In this document: positions 16,800 to 22,711 of the stretch, one piece after another | Position numbering within the stretch: position 1 is the stretch's first letter | Layout of the letters: every line of letters begins with the position of its first letter | Origin: Microbulbifer elongatus | GTDB lineage: Bacteria; Pseudomonadota; Gammaproteobacteria; Pseudomonadales; Cellvibrionaceae | Assembly (NCBI RefSeq): GCF_020524885.1 | Contig: NZ_JAIVKJ010000005.1 | Span: 62,001 to 126,000, forward strand | Direction: 5' to 3' | Length of the DNA: 64,000 nt | The notes under the pieces: generated by a model | The model's input: only the letters and a program-made list of their open reading frames with translations | What the model was told of the DNA's origin: nothing | Database searches by the model: none | Translations under genes and position numbers: made by a program

Positions 16800-18542
16800 T
16801 CAGTTTGTGCTGGAAATCACGCTCAGCAGGTAAAAGATAATCAACAGGAAAACGCCACTAACCGACTGCCAGAAGCGTACCGGGTAGCGCTCTATCAGTG
16901 GTGGTCGCGTGGCGTTAACGTATTCGGGGTTTGGTTGGCGCAGCTCATGGACAAACTCGGACAGGGCTTCGTGGCGGCGCAGAGGGTTGGGTTGCAGGGC
17001 CTTCTTCAATGCGGCATCAACCCAAGCGGGAATTTCCAGGGACTCATTGAGTACACTGCGGTAACGCAGTTTATGCTGTGCCGCCACCGTGGTGCAGCGG
17101 GCTACCCGGGTACCGTAGGGAAATTCACCCGAGAGCAGGTGGTAGGTCAGCACTGCAAGAGAAAAAAGATCTGAGCGCGGCGAGCCCATGTCGCCAAGAA
17201 AATATTCCGGTGCACTGTAGATGGCGGTGCCGAGAATTAGTTGCCCGTTTTCTGCAGAACTGTCGGTATAACTTTCGGCAATTCCGTCCACGCGTGCGGA
17301 ACCCAGATCAATCAGGGTCACCGTGCCCGCAGGGCTAATCATGATATTTTCCGGGCGCAGATCCTGGTGCAGGATTTCTGCTCGGTGCAGCGCCTGAAGT
17401 CCCTTGGCAACCTGTTCAATAATATGGCGCACGGCTTCAAGGCTGGGGTTGGGGTTGTCCGTCATCCACTGTCGCAGTGTCTGTCCTTCCACACGCTCCA
17501 TGGCGATGTACACATAGTTCCGCGGACCATGCGTGACCGCTGCGCGCACTACGTGTGCACTGCTGACGCGCCTGGCAATCCACTCTTCCATCAGCAGCCT
17601 TTGCAGATAGGCTGGGTCGTCCGAGAGGTCGATGGAGGGGGCTTTCAGTATCACCTGGGCATCGCTGGCCAGATCAGTGGCGAGGTATACGTGGCTGCGG
17701 CTGCTGGCATGTATCTCGCGCTCTACACGGTAACCGTCAAACTTGTCACCGGTTTTTAGCAGGGGGGGCAGCGGAAGATTTCCAGGGTTTTCGGTCAAGG
17801 CCGGTGAGGTATCCGGTAGCGCGGTGATGCGAACCAGTTGAACCGTCAGGTTGTCGTTACTGCCGTTGGCCAGTGCCTCCGCAACCAGGGTCTTTGCCGC
17901 TTGCGTGAGGTCTACGTCTTGCCCTGACAGATTTTCCACCAGGGTTTGTTGTGACAAGTATTCATGTACGCCGTCGGTCGTGAAAATAAACAGGTCGGCG
18001 GCTTCCAGTGTCAGTCCCTGATAGTCCACATCCACCCGCTGGTTTACGCCGAGCGCACGGCTAAGGTAGCTTTGGTGCTCGCCGACCCACTGGCGGTGGT
18101 CGTGGCTAAGTTGTTCGAGAGAGCCCCGGCGCAAGCGATAGATACGCGAATCACCGAGATGGAAAATATGGGCTTCTGTGCCCTTGAAAATAGCGGCACT
18201 GAAGGTGCAGACATAGCCCTTGTCTTTGTCGAAGCGGTAGGGGCTCTGTTGTGTCTGCCCATAGAGCCACGCATTGGTGGCTTTTAGAACCTGTTCGGCA
18301 GCGCTCTGTACGCTCCAGCCATCCGAAGTACAGTAGTAATCATCCAGAAAACTCTTTACCGCGGTTTCACTGGCGATGGCACTAACGGAGCTCGAGCTGA
18401 TACCGTCGGCAATGGCGACGGCAGCCCCTTTCATGCCCAGTTGCGGCTCAGGTGGCAAGCGCGCGTCACAGCAGTCCTGGTTTTGTGCCTTTAAGCCTGC
18501 GCTCGTGTGCTGGCCAATTTCAATTGTGAGAGAGCTGTTCAT
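16800..18542 (-). CDS. Bifunctional PP2C-type phosphatase / serine-threonine kinase, membrane anchored
   Basis: The 580-residue protein fuses an N-terminal PP2C phosphatase (about 8-240; metal-site motifs NQD, IADGISS with Asp46, LGDSRIY with Asp131, TTDGV with Asp190, SNDN with Asp230) to a protein kinase domain (about 268-535) and one C-terminal membrane helix (about 556-577). Kinase landmarks are Lys300 (VILK), HQDLRPEN (Asp394), IDLGSAR (Asp412) and SAPEY. The glycine-rich loop is degenerate (IHASSRSHVYLA) and HRD is HQD, so kinase activity is less certain than phosphatase activity. The same fusion accompanies nitrate-assimilation genes in Pseudomonas-type genomes. Here it sits between an FNT channel and cyanase. 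Its target is unknown, and control of the transporter is a reasonable guess. Confidence 0.9.
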   Translation of the reverse strand: MNSSLTIEIGQHTSAGLKAQNQDCCDARLPPEPQLGMKGAAVAIADGISSSSVSAIASETAVKSFLDDYYCTSDGWSVQSAAEQVLKATNAWLYGQTQQSPYRFDKDKGYVCTFSAAIFKGTEAHIFHLGDSRIYRLRRGSLEQLSHDHRQWVGEHQSYLSRALGVNQRVDVDYQGLTLEAADLFIFTTDGVHEYLSQQTLVENLSGQDVDLTQAAKTLVAEALANGSNDNLTVQLVRITALPDTSPALTENPGNLPLPPLLKTGDKFDGYRVEREIHASSRSHVYLATDLASDAQVILKAPSIDLSDDPAYLQRLLMEEWIARRVSSAHVVRAAVTHGPRNYVYIAMERVEGQTLRQWMTDNPNPSLEAVRHIIEQVAKGLQALHRAEILHQDLRPENIMISPAGTVTLIDLGSARVDGIAESYTDSSAENGQLILGTAIYSAPEYFLGDMGSPRSDLFSLAVLTYHLLSGEFPYGTRVARCTTVAAQHKLRYRSVLNESLEIPAWVDAALKKALQPNPLRRHEALSEFVHELRQPNPEYVNATRPPLIERYPVRFWQSVSGVFLLIIFYLLSVISSTN

Positions 18543-18554
18543 AAAATCAAATAA

Positions 18555-18570
18555 CCCCGCTATTGCGGGG
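18555..18570 (-). terminator. Hairpin between FNT gene and kinase gene
   Basis: CCCCGC pairs with GCGGGG around a four-base loop, in the 53 bases between the FNT stop and the kinase start. On the minus strand it is followed by TTATTTGATTTT. It probably attenuates readthrough so that downstream kinase and cyanase are made at a lower level than the channel. Confidence 0.65.
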
Positions 18571-18595
18571 CTTGCATTGTTTTCAGTCCAGGTTA

Positions 18596-19447
18596 TCAGG
18601 CCAGCGCCTCTTTACCCGGCTTGGCGCCGGCTACCGGGGTCAGCTGACGCTTGGGCGCGGTCTTGTAGTGGGTGCTGTAGAGCGTGAGGCCGGTGAAGGC
18701 GAGACCGCCTACAAGGTTGCCCAGCGCAGTGGGGATTTCGTTCCAGATGAAGTAATCCATTATCGAGAAATCACCACCCATCATGATTGCAGTGGGGAAC
18801 AGGAACATGTTTACCACTGAGTGCTCGAATGCCATAAAGAAGAACAGCATGATTGGCATCCACATCGCGATCACCTTGCCGCTGACGTTGGTGGAAATCA
18901 TTGCGCCGACAACGCCCATGGATACCATCCAGTTACACAGCATGCCGCGAATGAAAATAGTGAACCAACCGGCTGCACCGTATTCCGCGTAACCCAGGGT
19001 GCGCGCCTCACCGATGGACGAAAGCTTTGCGCCCACCGCGCCAGGCTCGGTGTTGAAACCCATGGTAAACACAAAGGCCATCATGACGGCGACGGTGAGT
19101 GCACCGGCGAAATTACCCAGGAAAACGAGTCCCCAGTTACGCAGGATACCTCCCCAGGTTACGCCCGGGCGGCGATCCAGCCATGCCAGCGGTGCAAGCA
19201 CAAATACTCCGGTCAGCAGGTCGAAGCCCATCAGGTACAGCATGCAAAAACCCACGGGAAAGAGGATGGAGCCGATCAGGTGGGAGCCAGTCATGGTGCC
19301 CACGGTCACGGCAAATACCGCGGCCAACGCGAGAATGGCACCGGCCATATAGGCGCGAACCAGTGTGTCCCGCGTGGACATGTAGATTTTTGATTCCCCT
19401 GCGTCGACCATCTTGGTCACGAATTCGGTAGGAGCGAGATAAGCCAT
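18596..19447 (-). CDS. Formate/nitrite transporter (FNT) family channel, NirC-like
   Basis: FNT proteins are pentameric inner-membrane channels for small monovalent anions such as formate, nitrite or hydrosulfide. The start at 19447 (MAYLAPTEF) gives 283 residues and has an AAAAGG ribosome site eight bases ahead, while a GTG three codons earlier is less well placed. Six membrane segments are visible. The conserved central His lies in AFEHSVVNMFLFP and the AGALT-type signature in NFAGALTVAVM. Sequence alone does not separate nitrite from formate or cyanate. The setting (NasR-like regulator, sigma54 promoter, cyanase) favours a nitrogen anion. The C-terminus is basic and cytoplasmic. Confidence 0.92.
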   Translation of the reverse strand: MAYLAPTEFVTKMVDAGESKIYMSTRDTLVRAYMAGAILALAAVFAVTVGTMTGSHLIGSILFPVGFCMLYLMGFDLLTGVFVLAPLAWLDRRPGVTWGGILRNWGLVFLGNFAGALTVAVMMAFVFTMGFNTEPGAVGAKLSSIGEARTLGYAEYGAAGWFTIFIRGMLCNWMVSMGVVGAMISTNVSGKVIAMWMPIMLFFFMAFEHSVVNMFLFPTAIMMGGDFSIMDYFIWNEIPTALGNLVGGLAFTGLTLYSTHYKTAPKRQLTPVAGAKPGKEALA

Positions 19448-19547
19448 AGTTATCACCTTTTAGGTTTAAGGGCCGGCTGTCCATCTGTGCAGGAAGCCGG
19501 CTACAGCAGACGCGGTGGTCGTGTCTGTAACCAGTTTTCCGGGGCAC

Positions 19548-19599
19548 AAAAAAAGCGCCCACACAGACCGGCTGAAGCCGGAAAGTGATGGACGCCTTT
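19548..19599 (-). terminator. Leader terminator upstream of the FNT gene (probable ANTAR-controlled attenuator)
   Basis: On the minus strand, AAAGGCGTCCA pairs with TGGGCGCTTT, enclosing a second stem CCGGC/GCCGG, and is followed directly by a run of seven T. It is a strong intrinsic terminator about 100 bases before the FNT start codon and about 75 bases after the predicted sigma54 transcription start. A terminator inside a leader would block the operon unless an antiterminator acts. The divergent gene encodes exactly such a protein (NIT-ANTAR). Confidence 0.8.
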
Positions 19600-19622
19600 A
19601 TCCATAGTGTTCAATTTATCTT

Positions 19623-19660
19623 GGGCCAGGGCCCTGCAGCGCTTGCGCAACCCTCTGCGC
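19623..19660 (-). promoter_or_regulatory. Candidate ANTAR target hairpins in the FNT leader
   Basis: Two small hairpins lie just ahead of the leader terminator. The first (19645-19660) is GCGCA-GAGGGT-TGCGC with a six-base loop. The second (19623-19634) is GGGC-CCTG-GCCC, or a GGG/CCC stem with a six-base loop. ANTAR proteins bind paired small hairpins with six-base loops, usually with A first and G fourth. The first loop has the G but not the A in register and the second matches poorly. The architecture fits but the loop consensus only partly does. Confidence 0.5.
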
Positions 19661-19684
19661 GATATGCCTACACCTGAGTTAAAA

Positions 19685-19699
19685 GCAATCTCGGTGCCA
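19685..19699 (-). promoter_or_regulatory. Sigma54 (RpoN) promoter for the FNT gene
   Basis: The minus strand reads TGGCAC-CGAGA-TTGC, a full match to the -24/-12 consensus (TGGCAC-N5-TTGC) with the GG and GC doublets correctly 12 bases apart. Transcription would start near 19673, giving a leader of about 225 bases that includes the two hairpins and the terminator. Confidence 0.88.
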
Positions 19700-19794
19700 A
19701 CTCTGCCTTATGGGGAAAAAGCATCTGTGCAGCCAGGAAATGTGGCGTGCTTCTCGGTGAGTGGCGCCGCTACCCACGAAAGAATGACTGCAGC

Positions 19795-19828
19795 GCACCT
19801 TGCTGGTGCGGGTGCTGCGAGATAGTGC
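19795..19828. promoter_or_regulatory. Tandem NtrC-like enhancer sites
   Basis: GCACC-TTGCT-GGTGC at 19795-19809 is a dyad matching the NtrC binding consensus (GCAC...GGTGC core). A second, weaker element TGCTGCGAGATAGTGC lies at 19813-19828. I count about 13 of 16 positions against TGCACYAWNWTRGTGC for each. They lie about 100-130 bases upstream of the sigma54 -24 element, the usual enhancer distance. Confidence 0.7.
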
Positions 19829-19939
19829 GATGACGCCACCTCCCCAGCAATTCTGAGGAGTTTTTGGCGCAGTGATGCCATGGCTGGAATATTTATTGCT
19901 GGGATAGCAGTAACCACTACTTTCTCGGGAAGCACCGCG

Positions 19940-21283
19940 ATGCCCAACCACAGTGAAGATGCAGAAAAATTCCTGCTCGCCGCCAAGCGTTCGGAAATCC
20001 AGGCTCTGGAGCGGCTGGCAGGGAGCTGTGAACTGGTGACGACGGTTTCAGATCTTGTGCACCAATTGCAGCGGGAGCGTGGGATCAGCAATATCTATCT
20101 AGTATCTTCTGGAATGCGCTTTTCTTCTTTGCGTGCCGAACAGACGCAGGCCTGTGGACAGAGTGCGGATATTTTCAGACAGCTATTGCATGATCACTAT
20201 CTGCAAGAGGGGCGGCGCAACAATCCCCGTGATATGCGCTTGCTGAACAGTATCGCCTACTCCCTGCACGGCCTTGACGAACTGGAAGCGCTGCGTCGAC
20301 AGGTGGATGCCTTTGCCGTGAGTGCGCTGGAGTCTACCGATGCGTTTTGTCGCTTGATTGCGGGTTTGCTTTCAGTGGTGTTTGAGGCGGCAGATGTTGC
20401 GGATGACCCTGAAGTGACAAGATTACTGGTGGCATTGTTTAACTTTATGCAAGCCAAGGAGTTTTCCGGGCAGGAGCGCGCCTGGGGGGCAATTGGCTTT
20501 GCCGGCAGCCACTTTGATGAAAAGTTACACGAGCGACTCGACCATCTGCAGGCTTGCCAACGGCGCAGCCTTGAAATTTTCCTGGAGTTCGCGGGAGATA
20601 ACGAGCAGGCCCGCTGGCAGGCCATTGAAGACAGTGATGAAACCCGGGACCTGAACCGTCTGCGCCGTATAATCGCCGGCCTGAAAAATGGAGAACCCAT
20701 TGCGGCGGACATCAGTGAGGTGTGGTACGAGCTTGCCACGGCGAGAATCGACAGCATGCATGGGCTGGAGGATGCCATGGCTGCGCGCTTGTTGCGGGTG
20801 AGCCGAAAGCGAGTGGCGGATGCGCAGTCGGAGCTGGGCCATCACTATGCGCAGTTGCAGCAAATGAAGTCTGCAGATTGGAATCGCCCGCCCGCGCTGA
20901 CCATCCTGTTTGACCCGGAGGTGCCGGGGCTCTACGGGCGGCCGCCGACGGCCGGCGTGCCTCCTCTGCACGGGCAGAAACTGGCCCATTCCCTGTATGA
21001 CCTGATTCGCTCGCAGGTGGCGCATATCCACCGGGTGAGTGAAGAGCTGGAAGAAACCCGCCGCGCCTTGACCGAGCGCAAACTCGTTGAACGCGCCAAG
21101 GGGGTATTGATGCGCAGCCTGCGGCTGAACGAGGACGATGCGTACCGCACTATGCAGCAGCGCGCTATGGAGATGAACCTGAAGCTGGCGGACGTAGCGG
21201 CAAAAATTATCGAGATCGGCAATCGTCGCGATGCGCCGGGGTTCGACAATAATTCGCGTCCAGCACCCGCCGGCGCAGGCTAG
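19940..21283 (+). CDS. nasR: NasR-like nitrate-sensing (NIT) ANTAR-domain antitermination regulator
   Basis: The 447-residue protein has an N-terminal NIT nitrate/nitrite-sensing domain (about 25-300; QRERGISNIYLVSSG is the typical signature) and a C-terminal ANTAR RNA-binding domain (about 370-424; ERAKGVLMRSLRLNEDDAYRTMQQRAM). NasR proteins bind leader RNA on sensing nitrate or nitrite and prevent termination. The ATG at 19940 is preferred over one 60 bases upstream because a GGGAAG site precedes it and the extra 20 residues resemble no family member. The gene is divergent from the FNT operon, whose leader has a matching terminator. Its stop overlaps the convergent yqjK-like gene by four bases. 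Confidence 0.9.
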   Translation: MPNHSEDAEKFLLAAKRSEIQALERLAGSCELVTTVSDLVHQLQRERGISNIYLVSSGMRFSSLRAEQTQACGQSADIFRQLLHDHYLQEGRRNNPRDMRLLNSIAYSLHGLDELEALRRQVDAFAVSALESTDAFCRLIAGLLSVVFEAADVADDPEVTRLLVALFNFMQAKEFSGQERAWGAIGFAGSHFDEKLHERLDHLQACQRRSLEIFLEFAGDNEQARWQAIEDSDETRDLNRLRRIIAGLKNGEPIAADISEVWYELATARIDSMHGLEDAMAARLLRVSRKRVADAQSELGHHYAQLQQMKSADWNRPPALTILFDPEVPGLYGRPPTAGVPPLHGQKLAHSLYDLIRSQVAHIHRVSEELEETRRALTERKLVERAKGVLMRSLRLNEDDAYRTMQQRAMEMNLKLADVAAKIIEIGNRRDAPGFDNNSRPAPAGAG

Positions 21284-21522
21284 AACGCCCGCAGGGTGAG
21301 GTACCAGTTTAAAAGGGTATGTGGTGTCGGCGTGCTGAAAAAACGCTGCAGACAGAATCCCCCGATAAAGGCAACGCCCATTGCAACTGGCAGCGGAATC
21401 TTGCGTGTCTGTGTCAGTGCCTGGGCCCGTTGTTGTTGCAACAGGCTCACTGTACTGCGACGCTGCAGTTCCAGATCCTGTCGGCAGTGCTCAATCTGCT
21501 TGTTTAAAGAGCGCAGTGACAT
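21280..21522 (-). CDS. YqjK-like small membrane protein
   Basis: An 80-residue protein with a charged helical N-terminus (SLRSLNKQIEHCRQDLELQRR) and a single hydrophobic segment (about 42-58). It is the last of three minus-strand genes in the order of E. coli yqjD-yqjE-yqjK, and its N-terminal 32 bases overlap the end of the yqjE-like gene. Sequence similarity to YqjK is weak, so the call leans on position. It is presumably an inner-membrane protein of unknown role. Confidence 0.6.
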   Translation of the reverse strand: MSLRSLNKQIEHCRQDLELQRRSTVSLLQQQRAQALTQTRKIPLPVAMGVAFIGGFCLQRFFSTPTPHTLLNWYLTLRAF

Positions 21523-22042
21523 CGTCGAGAGCCTCTCTTGCCTGTTTTTTACTTTCCTCGAAGCCGAGGAGCTTGCGCAGGCTGTTGATGGAAAGCAGCA
21601 GCCCGGCCACGATCAGTATCTGTGAGAGCAGAAAAACCCCAAATCCGATATATACGGACTGGGTAAAGTAGAAGCTCACCAGCCCCAGACCCGCACAAAG
21701 GCTCACTAATAACGCAATGGCGAGGAAGAATAGAAACAGTCCGAGTACGACTATTCTTTTTCCGGCGCCCAGTGTGCGCTGGAATTCCAGGTGTACCAGG
21801 CGAGTGAAGTTTTCCGACCAGGCGGTAGCCAGTGTCATGGTGGCTTCAGCGCGCTGCATCAGCAATTCTAACTCGGACTTCACGTCGGAAACGGGTTCAC
21901 CATTTTCCGTATCATGATGCCCTCGGCTGCGGTCTTGCGCAGCCGGACGTGGGGGATCGTCCCGGACCCTGCTACTGTCGTCGGTATTCACATTTTCGTT
22001 TAACTTGCGAGTGTCTTTTCCCGACTTGTCCGGTCCGGCCAT
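21491..22042 (-). CDS. Phage holin family / YqjE-like membrane protein
   Basis: The 183-residue protein has a long polar, charged N-terminus (about 1-55) and an amphipathic stretch. Two hydrophobic hairpin segments (about 95-150: LFLFFLAIALLVSLCAGLGL and a second one) are followed by a charged tail (ESKKQAREALDDVTALF). This matches the YqjE/putative Actinobacterial holin-X family. Despite the family name, nothing here suggests lysis. It is in a unit with a DUF883-like protein upstream and a YqjK-like protein downstream. In E. coli the equivalents are stationary-phase membrane proteins. Confidence 0.75.
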   Translation of the reverse strand: MAGPDKSGKDTRKLNENVNTDDSSRVRDDPPRPAAQDRSRGHHDTENGEPVSDVKSELELLMQRAEATMTLATAWSENFTRLVHLEFQRTLGAGKRIVVLGLFLFFLAIALLVSLCAGLGLVSFYFTQSVYIGFGVFLLSQILIVAGLLLSINSLRKLLGFEESKKQAREALDDVTALFKQAD

Positions 22043-22152
22043 CCAGTGATCCCCAGAATAATTGCCAGTGAGAATTGCTGCGTGCCTGCGGACTCCCGCA
22101 GCATAGATCTGCTGATAGCGGGCCCATTGAAGGACCCAGTAACGGACCGAAG

Positions 22153-22443
22153 CTACTTCAGAATCTTCGCGATCAGCCAGCCGGCGGCAAAAGCACAGCC
22201 CACACTGACCAGAGGATGCGCCTTGATGGAGTTTTCCGCACGCTCTGCGACATCTTGAGCGCGTTGTTTACCCTGTTCCACAGAGGCTCGTGTGCGCACC
22301 TTGACGTTCTCCGCCGTATCGTGGGCACGGGCTTTTACCTGCTCCGCGGTGTCGTGGGCGGCCTCTCCAGCCAGGTTATATGCCTTGTGAAGCTTGTCGC
22401 GGGTTGAATGTGTGCCGCTGTTTGGGGCTTTTGCAGTTGCCAT
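22153..22443 (-). CDS. DUF883 (ElaB/YqjD-like) C-tail-anchored protein
   Basis: The start at 22443 (MATAKAPNSG) has a GGAGAG site ahead of it and gives 96 residues, while a start 19 codons upstream has no ribosome site. Helical repeats rich in Ala, Glu and Lys (AEQVKARAHDTAENVKVRTR) are followed by a C-terminal membrane segment (HPLVSVGCAFAAGWLIAKIL), the ElaB/YqjD/DUF883 pattern. YqjD and ElaB are inner-membrane proteins that bind ribosomes in stationary-phase E. coli, and the same role here is inference. It is the first gene of the trio. Confidence 0.8.
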   Translation of the reverse strand: MATAKAPNSGTHSTRDKLHKAYNLAGEAAHDTAEQVKARAHDTAENVKVRTRASVEQGKQRAQDVAERAENSIKAHPLVSVGCAFAAGWLIAKILK

Positions 22444-22660
22444 GACGCTCTCCTCCGATAGACAAGGTGAGCGGAAAGAGTAGGAATCGTGGTGGCGCAT
22501 TCACAGGCAAATGTACTTGATACAAGTAATCGGTATTAACCGGTGCCCGTTTATAAGGAAACGCGAGTTGATTTGGTTAACTGGTGGGGAGAGGGAAGCC
22601 GTGTGGGTTTCGTAGGTTGAACAGACTGCGTGGGTTAGTTGGAGATGAGTGTGGAAAGTT

Positions 22661-22693
22661 GAGGCCAGGCCCCCTGAGAAGGGGCCTGGCCTC
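22661..22693. terminator. Strong hairpin after the metalloprotease gene
   Basis: GAGGCCAGGCCCC pairs with GGGGCCTGGCCTC (13 base pairs) around a seven-base loop. It lies 19 bases beyond the stop codon of the minus-strand protease gene. No clean T-tract follows, only CAACTTTCC. Confidence 0.6.
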
Positions 22694-22711
22694 TTGCGCA
22701 ACGACAGCTAA

